Source: JAIRTY01 sp050257395
GTDB lineage: Bacteria > Actinomycetota > Actinomycetes > Streptosporangiales > Streptosporangiaceae
Direction: 5' to 3'
DNA: 24,075 nucleotides
Assembly (NCBI GenBank): GCA_050257395.1
Contig: JBLMWU010000264.1
Location: forward strand, 1 to 24,075
Each line of letters begins with the position of its first letter. The stretch's first letter is position 1. The translations under genes were made by a program, and so were the position numbers. Positions 12,730 to 20,530 of the stretch are shown one piece after another. Below the pieces are notes generated by a model. That model ran no database searches, was not told the origin of the DNA, and saw nothing but the letters and a program-made list of their open reading frames with translations.

Positions 12730-13952
12730 ACGACGCCGTCGACGTGGCCATCGTGGGGGCAGGGCCGTACGGCCTGTCACTCGCGGCACACCTGCAGCAG
12801 GCGGGAGTGAGCTTCCGCATCTTCGGGGAGCCGATGCACCCCTGGCAGACCGCGATGCCAGCCGGGATGTTCCTCAAGTCGCAGGGGTTCGCGTCGAACC
12901 TCTCCGACCCGGCGGGCACGCACACACTGGAGGCGTTCTGCGCCAGCACCGGGCGCCCGTACAAGAGCTACGGCCTGCCGGTGCCGCTGGACACGTTCAT
13001 CGCCTACGGCCGCTGGTTCCAGCAGGAACTGGTCCCCGCCCTGGAAGAGACCATCGTCACCGGGCTGGTGCCGGCCGACGGCGGCTATGAGCTGACGCTC
13101 GCCGCCGGTGAGACCGCCCGCGCCCGCCAGGTCGTGGTCGCGGCCGGCATCGAGCACTTCGCGCACGTGCCGGAGCCGCTGGCCAGCCTGCCCGCGGACG
13201 CGTGCACGCACAGCAGCCAGCACACGGACCTGTCAAAGCTCGCCGGCCGCAGCGTGGTCGTGGTCGGCGGCGGCCAGTCCGCGCTGGAGTCGGCCGCCCT
13301 CCTGCACGAGCAGGGCGCCGCGGTCCAGGTGGTCATGCGCGAGCCGAAGACCAACTGGAACGGCCCGCCGCTGGCGCTGGACCGGCCGCTGCTGCAGCGG
13401 CTGCGCGAGCCGGAGGCAGGCCTCGGCTCCGGCTGGGGCACCTGGCTCTACTCCAACCACCCGGACATCTTCCGCCACCTGCCGGAAGCCACCCGGGTCC
13501 GGAGAGCGCGGACCGCGCTCGGCCCGGCCGGCGCGGCGTGGCTGCGCGAGCGGGTCGAGGGCGAGTTCCCCGTCCTCAACGGGCAGACACTGACCTCCGC
13601 GGACGCCGCCGACAGCGGCGTCAAGATCGGCCTGACCAGCCCTGACGGTGACCAGACGGTGATCTGCGACCACGTCGTCGCCGCCACCGGCTACCGGGTC
13701 GACCTCGGCAGGCTCGCCTTCCTGGGCGACCGGGTGCGGGCGGCGCTGGACACCGTGGCGGGCACCCCCGCCGTGGGCAGCGGCTACCAGTCCTCCCTGC
13801 CCGGCCTGTACTTCATCGGGCCCGGGGTGGCGCCCACCTTCGGCCCGGTCATGCGGTTCGTGTTCGGGGCCGATCACGCGGCCCGCCGGGTCGCCGCCCG
13901 GCTGGCGCGGACCACGGGCAGCCGCACGCCCGCAGTGGGGGCCAGCCGGTGA
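12726..13952 (+). CDS. FAD/NAD(P)-binding oxidoreductase, flavin monooxygenase-like
   Basis: This 408-residue flavoprotein has two dinucleotide folds. The FAD motif is GAGPYG (11-16) at the N-terminus, and the NAD(P) motif is VVGGGQSALE (179-188). An 'ATGYR' motif (320-324) is shared with class B flavin monooxygenases and the ornithine/lysine N-hydroxylase group, and the chain ends in 'YFIGPGVAPTFGPVMRFVFGADHAARR'. It is somewhat shorter than SidA/IucD enzymes and lacks an obvious substrate signature, so it could hydroxylate an amine or carry out another oxidation. ATG 12726 overlaps the ATP-grasp stop, and its own stop overlaps the next GTG (GTGA). This tight coupling suggests the ATP-grasp and flavoprotein act on the same intermediate. 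Confidence 0.85.
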   Translation: MNDAVDVAIVGAGPYGLSLAAHLQQAGVSFRIFGEPMHPWQTAMPAGMFLKSQGFASNLSDPAGTHTLEAFCASTGRPYKSYGLPVPLDTFIAYGRWFQQELVPALEETIVTGLVPADGGYELTLAAGETARARQVVVAAGIEHFAHVPEPLASLPADACTHSSQHTDLSKLAGRSVVVVGGGQSALESAALLHEQGAAVQVVMREPKTNWNGPPLALDRPLLQRLREPEAGLGSGWGTWLYSNHPDIFRHLPEATRVRRARTALGPAGAAWLRERVEGEFPVLNGQTLTSADAADSGVKIGLTSPDGDQTVICDHVVAATGYRVDLGRLAFLGDRVRAALDTVAGTPAVGSGYQSSLPGLYFIGPGVAPTFGPVMRFVFGADHAARRVAARLARTTGSRTPAVGASR

Positions 13953-15556
13953 ACATGTCACCCGTGCTCAACGGCGCCGCCCGGGGCAGCCCGGCCACGG
14001 CCGGCCCGGCGGCGGCCACGGCGCCAACGAGGTTGGCGGCGCCGCGGCAGCCGGCTCCGGCGGCGGCCCTCGCAGCCCCAGCCAGCACGCTGGCGGGCGC
14101 AGTCTCCCTGGCGGCGGCGGCCGCCCGGCGGCGGGGCATCGCCCGGGCCGGGCTGGCGGTGCTGGCCGGCCCGGCAGGGCTGGCGCTGGCCGACCTGGCC
14201 GCGCTGGCCGGCGCGGCCGCGGCGGCCGGGATCGCGGTGCCGCTGGCGCTGCTGTTCGCCGTGATCGTGGCCGCGGTGCTGGCCAGCGGCGGCCTGTACC
14301 GGGTCCGGATCACCCCGCGGGTGTCGGACCAGGCCGGCCGGGTCGTGGCGGCCGTGGCCGTGGCGGCGCTGGCGGTACTGGCGTGGCTGCCGTCCACCGG
14401 CGCGCTGCGGCTCGCCCTGATCTCGGCCGGGCTGCTGCTGGCCGGCCGGCTGGCGGCGCAGACCGCCCTGCTGGCGGCCCGCCGCCGGGGCCTGGTGGCC
14501 GAGCCCGTGCTCGTCATCGGGACCGGGGCCACCGGCCAGCAGATCGCCGCCGACCTGGCCGCCCGGCCGGAGCTCGGGCTGCGCCTGACCGGGTTCCTGG
14601 ACAGCCGGACCGGCCCGGCCGGCGCGCCAGCGGACGTGCTGGGCACGCCCGCCGAGCTCACCGCCGTGCTGCGCCAGCACCGGATCCGCCGGGTCATCGT
14701 GGCCTTCGCGGCCGACCGGGACGCCGAGCTGGTCGGCGTCCTGCGCGCCGCCCGCGAGCTGCCCGCCGACGTGTGGGTGGTGCCGCGGCTGCACGAGGTC
14801 GGCACCAGCCTGCCGCGGGCCCGGCGGGACGAGGTGTGGGGCACCCCGCTGGTGCCGCTGCGCCGCCGCAGCCGGGCCGGGCAGCTCGGCAAGCGCGCGT
14901 TTGACGTGGCCGCGGCCTCGGTGCTGCTGCTGCTCGCGGCGCCGCTGCTGCTGGTGCTGGCGGCGGCGGTCCGGGTGCGGCTGCGCCGGCCCGCGCTGTT
15001 CCGGCAGGTGCGGGTCACCGGCCAGGGGCGGCTCGCGGAGATCGTCAAGCTCCGCACCGTCACGGTCAGCGGCGACCCGGACACCTGCTGGGTGGTGCCG
15101 CCGCAGCGGGCGACCGCGCTCGGCCGGTTCCTGCGGGCCACCCACCTGGACGAGCTGCCGCAGCTGGCCAGCGTCATCCGCGGCGATATGTCGCTGGTCG
15201 GCCCGCGGCCCGAGCGGCCCTACTTCGCCACCCGCTTCGAGCGGGAGGTCCCCGGCTACCCCGGCCGGCACCGGGTCAGCGCGGGGCTGACCGGCTGGGC
15301 CCAGGTCCACGGGCTGAACGGGGACACCTCGATCCGCGACCGGGCCCGGTTCGACAACGCCTACATCGAGGACTGGTCGTTCTGGCTGGACCTCGTGATC
15401 ATCGCCCGGACCATCGCCGGGTCACTCGCCGCCCTCGCCACCAACCGCGACGACGGCCTGTCCCGGGCGGCCAGGCAGAACGCCGCCCCGCCCGCGCCGG
15501 ACCCTGCCCCGTCTGGCCCCGCATGCCACATCCCGACTGCAGGAGGCCAACGGTGA
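13949..15556 (+). CDS. Polyprenyl-phosphate sugar-1-phosphate transferase (glycan priming)
   Basis: This 535-residue membrane enzyme transfers a sugar phosphate from a nucleotide sugar to undecaprenyl phosphate and so starts each glycan unit. It has the WcaJ/CpsE-type plan. Several hydrophobic helices lie between about 65 and 175, and a Rossmann-like domain with GTGATG (191-196) occupies about 185-300. A further membrane segment ('VLLLLAAPLLLVLAAAV', 325-341) leads into the C-terminal transferase domain. That domain shows FRQVRVTGQG, HLDELPQL (399-406), SLVGPRPE (415-422) and GLTGWAQVHG. GTG 13949 overlaps the previous stop; ATG 13955 is an alternative start. The Ala/Pro-rich N-terminus (1-60) and the Pro-rich tail (505-535) are low complexity. 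Confidence 0.92.
   Translation: MNMSPVLNGAARGSPATAGPAAATAPTRLAAPRQPAPAAALAAPASTLAGAVSLAAAAARRRGIARAGLAVLAGPAGLALADLAALAGAAAAAGIAVPLALLFAVIVAAVLASGGLYRVRITPRVSDQAGRVVAAVAVAALAVLAWLPSTGALRLALISAGLLLAGRLAAQTALLAARRRGLVAEPVLVIGTGATGQQIAADLAARPELGLRLTGFLDSRTGPAGAPADVLGTPAELTAVLRQHRIRRVIVAFAADRDAELVGVLRAARELPADVWVVPRLHEVGTSLPRARRDEVWGTPLVPLRRRSRAGQLGKRAFDVAAASVLLLLAAPLLLVLAAAVRVRLRRPALFRQVRVTGQGRLAEIVKLRTVTVSGDPDTCWVVPPQRATALGRFLRATHLDELPQLASVIRGDMSLVGPRPERPYFATRFEREVPGYPGRHRVSAGLTGWAQVHGLNGDTSIRDRARFDNAYIEDWSFWLDLVIIARTIAGSLAALATNRDDGLSRAARQNAAPPAPDPAPSGPACHIPTAGGQR
15541..15546 (+). promoter_or_regulatory. Ribosome binding site for the GT4 at 15553
   Basis: AGGAGG lies 6 nt before GTG 15553, inside the 3' end of the sugar transferase gene. 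It decides against the longer reading from ATG 15523. Confidence 0.75.
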
Positions 15557-16743
15557 AAGTGCTCCACGTGATCACAGGGCTGGGTGTCGGCGGCGCTGAG
15601 CTGCAGCTCCGCTCCATCCTTCAGCACACCCGGCACGACAGTGAGGTCGTCACCCTCTACAACCCGGGCCCGGTCGCGGACATGATCCGCTCGGACGGCT
15701 CGATCGTGCACGACCTGGGCATGACCGGCAACACCGAGCTGGCTGCCCTGCGCCGGCTGTACCGGCTCATCCGCGACGGCCGGTTCGACGTGGTGCACGC
15801 GCACCTGTACCGGTCCCAGATCTACGGCCGGACCGCCGCCTGGCTGGCCCGGACCCCGGTGGTGCTCAGCACCGAGCACTCCATCGGCGAGACCCATCTG
15901 GAACGGCGCCGGATGACCAGCGGGGTGCGGGCCCTGTACCTGGCCACGGAACGGCTGTCGCAGGCGACCGTGGCGGTGTCCCCGGCCGTGCGCGACCGCA
16001 TGGTCAACTGGGGCGTCCCCGCGAGCCGGGTGACCCTCATCCCGAACGGCGTGGACCTGGGCCGGGTCGCGTTCGACCCGGCCGCGCGGTCCCGGATCCG
16101 GGCCGAGTTCGGCCTGGGCGGCGACGACTACATCATCGGCGTGCTGGGCCGGCTCGACCCGAACAAGCGGTTCGACATGGTGATCGAGGCCGCGGCCCCG
16201 CTGCTGGACGCCACCACCAGGCTGCTGATCGTCGGCAAGGGCGACGAGGGTGAGCACCTGGCGCAGGTGGCCCGCGCCAGCGGCGCCGGCGACCGGGTGA
16301 TCTTCGCGGGCGAGCGGCACGACGTGGCCGCGATCCTGTCCGCGCTCGACCTGTTCGTCGCGTCCTCAGCGCAGGAGACCTTCGGCCTGTCGGTGCTGGA
16401 GGCGCTGGCCAACGGGGTGCCCGCGCTCTACACGACCTGCCCGGCGCTGGACGGCCTGGACGTCGGGTCCCGGGCGCGGCTGGTGCCCGGGACGGCTGAC
16501 GGGCTGCGGGCCGCGCTGGCCGAGGAGGTGGCCGCTGGCCAGCGGGAGCGGCTGGCCGTCGCGGCGGTCGAGGCGGAGTACGGCATCGAGGCGGTGACCG
16601 CCCGCATCGACGACCTGTACGAGGACCTGGCCGCCCGGTCGCGCCGCTGGCCGGCGCGCAAGGTCGCGGTGCGGCCGCCCACGGTGATGTCAGGCGTGGC
16701 CGCGGGCGGCGCGCCCGGGGCTGTTGAGGGGGCGAATGCGTGA
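15553..16743 (+). CDS. GT4-family glycosyltransferase
   Basis: This 396-residue GT-B enzyme is predicted to add a sugar to the lipid-linked glycan at the cytoplasmic face. The acceptor-side Rossmann domain opens with 'VLHVITGLGVGGAELQL' (3-19), and His84 in DVVHAHL corresponds to the usual family histidine. The donor domain has IPNGVD (163-168), GRLDPNKRFD (199-208), and the E-x7-E motif from Glu275 to Glu283 in QETFGLSVLEA. The GTG start at 15553 overlaps the sugar transferase stop (GTGA) behind AGGAGG. The stop overlaps the epimerase ATG by one base. About 25 residues at the end are Val/Gly/Ala-rich and non-conserved. Donor and linkage are unknown. Confidence 0.9.
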   Translation: MKVLHVITGLGVGGAELQLRSILQHTRHDSEVVTLYNPGPVADMIRSDGSIVHDLGMTGNTELAALRRLYRLIRDGRFDVVHAHLYRSQIYGRTAAWLARTPVVLSTEHSIGETHLERRRMTSGVRALYLATERLSQATVAVSPAVRDRMVNWGVPASRVTLIPNGVDLGRVAFDPAARSRIRAEFGLGGDDYIIGVLGRLDPNKRFDMVIEAAAPLLDATTRLLIVGKGDEGEHLAQVARASGAGDRVIFAGERHDVAAILSALDLFVASSAQETFGLSVLEALANGVPALYTTCPALDGLDVGSRARLVPGTADGLRAALAEEVAAGQRERLAVAAVEAEYGIEAVTARIDDLYEDLAARSRRWPARKVAVRPPTVMSGVAAGGAPGAVEGANA

Positions 16744-17729
16744 TGAAGTCCTTCGTGACCGGAGCCGCTGGGTTCATCGGCTCTCATCTGGTGCAGGAAC
16801 TGCTGGCCGCGGGCCACGAGGTGACCGGCCTGGACGACCTGAGCACCGGCCGGCTGGAAAACCTGGCCGCGGTGGCCGGGCACCCGGCCTTCCGGCTGGT
16901 GCAGGGCTCGATCCTGGACGAGGCGCTGGTCGGTGAGCTGACCGCGGGCGCGGACCGGGTGTTCCACCTGGCCGCGGCGGTGGGCTCGTTCGTCATCCGG
17001 GACCGCACGCTGGAGGCGCTGCGCACCAACATCCACGGCACCGAGCACGTGGTCGAGGCGGCGCACCGCAACAACGCGCGGATCCTGGTGGCCTCCACCA
17101 GCGAGATCTACGGCAAGAACGACAAGGTCGGCCTCACCGAGGAGGACGACCGGATCAGCGGGTCGCCGCTCAAGTCGCGCTGGAGCTACGCCGAGGCCAA
17201 GGCCATCGACGAGAGCCTGGTCGACGCGTACGTGCGGGAGCTGGGCCTGCGGGCGGTGATCGTCCGGCTGTTCAACACGGTCGGGCCGCGGCAGACCGGC
17301 CGCTACGGGATGGTCATCCCGCGGTTCGTGCGGCAGGCGCTGGCCGGCGAGCCGATCACGGTGTTCGGCACCGGGGAGCAGATCCGCTGCTTCTGCCACG
17401 TGCATGACGTGATCCCCGCGCTGGCGGCGCTGGTGGAGTCCGACGAGGCGGTCGGCCGCGCGGTCAACCTGGGCAGCTCCGAGCAGATCTCGATCGAGGG
17501 CCTGGCCGAGCGGGTCATCGCGCTGACCGGCTCGGCGAGCCGGATCACCCGCAGCTCCTATCTGGAGGCCTACGGGTCGGGCTACGAGGACATGATGCGC
17601 CGGGTGCCGGACTGCGCGCTGGCCGGCCAGCTGGTGGGGTTCAGGGCCACCAGGACGCTCGACGACATCCTGCACGCCGTGATCGAGGAACAGTCCGGCC
17701 GCGTGTCCACGGCGGCCGCCGCACGCTGA
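16743..17729 (+). CDS. NAD-dependent nucleotide-sugar epimerase/dehydratase
   Basis: This 328-residue extended short-chain dehydrogenase acts on a nucleotide sugar. The NAD motif is TGAAGFIG (6-13). The catalytic Ser/Thr lies in VASTSEIYG (117-124), and the Tyr149-x3-Lys153 pair is in WSYAEAKA. The middle 'RLFNTVGPRQTGRYGMVIPRF' and 'GYEDMMRRVPD' near the end match the UDP-glucose 4-epimerase / dTDP-glucose dehydratase / UDP-glucuronate decarboxylase group; I cannot choose among them. The first ATG (16743) overlaps the GT4 stop (TGATG); a GTG at 16740 would add one Met. A GAGGGGG lies about 9 nt upstream. With the dehydrogenase at 9970 it probably supplies a modified sugar donor to the operon's glycosyltransferases. 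Confidence 0.9.
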   Translation: MKSFVTGAAGFIGSHLVQELLAAGHEVTGLDDLSTGRLENLAAVAGHPAFRLVQGSILDEALVGELTAGADRVFHLAAAVGSFVIRDRTLEALRTNIHGTEHVVEAAHRNNARILVASTSEIYGKNDKVGLTEEDDRISGSPLKSRWSYAEAKAIDESLVDAYVRELGLRAVIVRLFNTVGPRQTGRYGMVIPRFVRQALAGEPITVFGTGEQIRCFCHVHDVIPALAALVESDEAVGRAVNLGSSEQISIEGLAERVIALTGSASRITRSSYLEAYGSGYEDMMRRVPDCALAGQLVGFRATRTLDDILHAVIEEQSGRVSTAAAAR

Positions 17730-17744
17730 TGACCGGGTGGGGAT

Positions 17745-18944
17745 ATGGGACGCGACATGCCAGCGGTGGTGGCTAGGAAGCGGCCGCCACCGGTCATGAC
17801 CGGCAGGCACCACCGGCACCGGCGGCCGCGCGGGCGAGGACCCGCCCGGCTCGCCGTGGCCGGTGCGGTGGTGCTGGCGATGCTGGCGGTCGCGGCGACG
17901 CTGCTGGTCACGCTGCGCCCGTCGCCGCCGGCCGGGCCGGGCCGGGCCGCGATCGCCTCCCTGCCCTACTGGAGCTTCGGCGACGGCACCGGCGTGGTGC
18001 TGGCCCACCGGGCGGCGTTCACCGAGGCCTCGCCGTGGATCTACGGGCTGACCGCGGCCAGCCAGGTCAACCTCCAGTACGGGCCCGGCCAGGCCGCCGC
18101 GGTGAACGCGGACATCGGGCGGCTGCGCGACGCGGGCCTGCGCATCGTCCCGACCATCGCCAACATCACCAACGGCAGCTGGGCGTACGCGCCGGTGGCC
18201 CGCATCCTGCACGACCCGGCGCTGATGCAGCGGCACATCAGCGCGCTGGCCGCGCTGGCCGTCCGGAACGGGTACGCGGGCATCGACATCGACTACGAGG
18301 ACCTGCACGCCGGGGACCGGCAGGCGTTCACCACGTTCGTCACCAGGCTGGCCGCGGCCCTGCACGCCCGCGGCAAGATCCTCTCGGTAGCCGTGTTCGC
18401 CAAGACCACCGACGCCGGCTACGCGCCGCGGAACGTCGCCCAGGACTACGCGGCCATCGGCCGGGCCGCCGACCAGGTCCGGGTGATGGCCTACGACTAC
18501 CACTGGGCGAGCTCCGGTGCGGGCCCGGTCGCGCCGGTCAGCTGGGTCCGCGGGGTGCTCCGCTACGCGAAGTCCCAGCTGCCCGCGAAGAAGATCATCC
18601 TGGGGATCCCGCTGTACGGCTACGACTGGACAGGCCACCGCGGCGCCGTGCTCACCCAGCAGCAGGCGCTGCGGCTGGCCGCACAGCACCAGGCGGCGGT
18701 CCGGTTCGACCGGGCCAGCCAGTCCCCGTGGTTCACCTACACCGCCGCCGGCGGCACCCGGCACCAGGTCTGGTTCGAGAACCCGGCCAGCACCCGCGCC
18801 AAGCTGGCGCTGGCCCGGGCGGCCGGGGTGGGCGGCGTCTTCTGCTGGATGTACGGCGATGAGGCGCCCGGGACCTGGCCGGAGCTGAGCCGGGGCATGC
18901 CAGCCGGCGGCCAGGCCGCCCCGAGCCAGGGGGGGACACCATGA
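17745..18944 (+). CDS. Membrane-anchored GH18-like glycan hydrolase
   Basis: This protein has up to 399 residues, a His/Arg-rich cytoplasmic N-terminus, one membrane helix (about 36-57, uncleaved anchor or signal) and an outer TIM-barrel of glycoside hydrolase family 18. The catalytic stretch is GIDIDYED (179-186), with Glu185 as acid/base; the first Asp of the DxxDxDxE motif is Ala178. 'VMAYDYHW' (247-254) and 'IILGIPLYGYDW' (284-295) are the expected later strands, as in YaaH/SleL-type and PgaB-associated domains. It probably cuts or edits beta-linked amino-sugar chains outside the membrane. ATG 17757 has slightly better ribosome-site spacing than ATG 17745. Its stop overlaps the GT2 start (ATGA), pairing it with the likely polymerase. 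Confidence 0.86.
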   Translation: MGRDMPAVVARKRPPPVMTGRHHRHRRPRGRGPARLAVAGAVVLAMLAVAATLLVTLRPSPPAGPGRAAIASLPYWSFGDGTGVVLAHRAAFTEASPWIYGLTAASQVNLQYGPGQAAAVNADIGRLRDAGLRIVPTIANITNGSWAYAPVARILHDPALMQRHISALAALAVRNGYAGIDIDYEDLHAGDRQAFTTFVTRLAAALHARGKILSVAVFAKTTDAGYAPRNVAQDYAAIGRAADQVRVMAYDYHWASSGAGPVAPVSWVRGVLRYAKSQLPAKKIILGIPLYGYDWTGHRGAVLTQQQALRLAAQHQAAVRFDRASQSPWFTYTAAGGTRHQVWFENPASTRAKLALARAAGVGGVFCWMYGDEAPGTWPELSRGMPAGGQAAPSQGGTP

Positions 18945-20530
18945 TGCCGTGGTGGGCGATGGCCCTGCTGATCTTCGGCTTCAACTTCGCGATCTGGGGC
19001 ACGGTGAGCCTGCTCCGGCTGGCCACCCTCGGGGCGGCCCGGATGCGCGGCTGGCGTACCGGCCGCAGGCGCGGGCGCCGGTCCGCCGGCCGTGCCGCGG
19101 CGCCCGCCGTGCTGCCCGAACGGCGCCGGGGCGCCCCGGTGCCGGCCAGGCCCGGGGGGCTGACCGTGAACGACGTGGCCGTGCTCATCCCCGCCCACAA
19201 CGAGGAGAAGGTGATCGGGGAGAGCCTGCGGGCCATCATGGAGCACATCCCGCCGTGGAACGTGCACGTGGTCTCCGACGCCTCCACCGACAACACCGTG
19301 GCGGTGGCCCGGGCCAACGGCGCCAAGGTGATGGCGACCGAGCTGAACCTGGGCAAGGCCGGTGCGCTGCAGGAGGCGATCTACAAGTTCCGGCTGATCG
19401 ACCGGTTCCCGGTGGTGATGCTGCTCGACGCCGACACCCGGGTGGCCCCCGGCTACTTCAGGGCCGCCCTGCCGCTGTTCGACAACCCCGAGGTGGTCGC
19501 CGTCGCCGGCGCCGTGCAGACCGCGACCGACCGGGTGCTGTCGTTCACCGGACAGGTGCTGGTGGGCCACCGGCGGCGGATCTACGCGATCGGCCAGCGG
19601 GTGCTCAAGTTCGGCCAGACCTGGCTGCACACCAACGCGACCCACATCGTGCCGGGGTTCGCCAGCCTCTACCGCACCGACGTGCTGCCGGAAATCGACA
19701 TGAACCCGCCCGGCCTGGTGATCGAGGACTTCAACATGACGTTCGAGGTCTACCAGAAGAAGCTGGGGAAGGTCGGGTTCACGCTGGGCGCCGTCGCGAT
19801 CACCCAGGACCCGGACAACTTCCGCGACTACGTGCGGCAGACCCGGCGCTGGGCCCTCGGCCTGTGGCAGACCGTGCGCCGGCACAAACTGCGGCGCAAC
19901 TTCTTCAGCGTCATGCTCGCGGCGCTGCTGACCGAACTCGTGGTCTCCAGCCTGCTGTTCCTGCTGGTCCCGGTCGTGCTGCTGGTGCTGGCGCTGCCCG
20001 CCGTGGTGACCGGGGCGGCGGCCTGGCCGGTCCTCGGGCCGGTCTACGGCCTGGTGTCCGCGCACATGACCCTGGCCACCGTGTGGTACGGGGTGGTCCT
20101 GCCCGACCTGGCCATGACCGTGATCGCCGCGGCGGTGGACCGGCAGCCGGTGATGCTGCTGTTCTCGGCGTTCTTCCCGTTCCTGCGGGTGGTGGACGCC
20201 GCGATCGGGCTGGCCGCCATCCCGCGGATGTTCCGCACCAAGTCCACCGGCCGCTGGAAGAGCCCCGCCCGGCAGGAAGCGGCACGGCCGCTGCCGCCGC
20301 TCGCGCCGCTGCCGCCGTCGATGGCGGCGACCGAGCCGATGCCGGTCATCAAGCTCACCGACGAGGAGCGGGTGGCGCTGGGGATGGCCCCGGCGCGGCA
20401 GGCCGCGCTGCCCGCCTCGCTGCCGCAGCAGGTCCGGCCGGAGCCGGTCCCGCTCGCGGCCGCCGGGACCGAACCGCCGGAGCCCGTCGCTCCCCTATTC
20501 GCAGGAGATGGTCCTCATGCATCTGGATGA
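18941..20530 (+). CDS. Processive-type GT2 glycosyltransferase (PgaC/IcaA-like)
   Basis: This 529-residue membrane enzyme probably polymerises and extrudes a beta-linked polysaccharide. An N-terminal helix (5-27) is followed by a basic stretch, then the GT-A domain. Its motifs are 'VLIPAHNEEKVIGE' (81-94), DAD (163-165) for the metal and nucleotide, IEDFN (261-265) with the catalytic Asp, and QTRRW (300-304). This D, DxD, ED, QxxRW set is the signature of cellulose/hyaluronan/PNAG synthases. Three to four helices follow (about 325-430). The final ~90 residues are Pro/Ala-rich and probably cytoplasmic; their function is unknown. GGGGGGG precedes ATG 18941, which overlaps the GH18-like stop. 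The last 14 bases overlap the next gene. Confidence 0.9.
   Translation: MMPWWAMALLIFGFNFAIWGTVSLLRLATLGAARMRGWRTGRRRGRRSAGRAAAPAVLPERRRGAPVPARPGGLTVNDVAVLIPAHNEEKVIGESLRAIMEHIPPWNVHVVSDASTDNTVAVARANGAKVMATELNLGKAGALQEAIYKFRLIDRFPVVMLLDADTRVAPGYFRAALPLFDNPEVVAVAGAVQTATDRVLSFTGQVLVGHRRRIYAIGQRVLKFGQTWLHTNATHIVPGFASLYRTDVLPEIDMNPPGLVIEDFNMTFEVYQKKLGKVGFTLGAVAITQDPDNFRDYVRQTRRWALGLWQTVRRHKLRRNFFSVMLAALLTELVVSSLLFLLVPVVLLVLALPAVVTGAAAWPVLGPVYGLVSAHMTLATVWYGVVLPDLAMTVIAAAVDRQPVMLLFSAFFPFLRVVDAAIGLAAIPRMFRTKSTGRWKSPARQEAARPLPPLAPLPPSMAATEPMPVIKLTDEERVALGMAPARQAALPASLPQQVRPEPVPLAAAGTEPPEPVAPLFAGDGPHASG
20503..20507 (+). promoter_or_regulatory. Ribosome binding site choosing ATG 20517
   Basis: AGGAG abuts ATG 20508 directly but lies 9 nt before ATG 20517, so the response regulator most likely starts at 20517, inside the end of the GT2 gene. 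Confidence 0.6.

Noticed and set aside
9892..12789. Very long minus-strand open frame (about 965 codons) opposite the dehydrogenase and ATP-grasp genes
   Set aside because: It is Arg/Gly/Ala/Pro/His-rich nonsense that mirrors the GC-rich third positions of the plus-strand genes, which carry complete family motifs. The same applies to long frames at 16428-18764, 18737-20065 and 20927-22330 on the minus strand.
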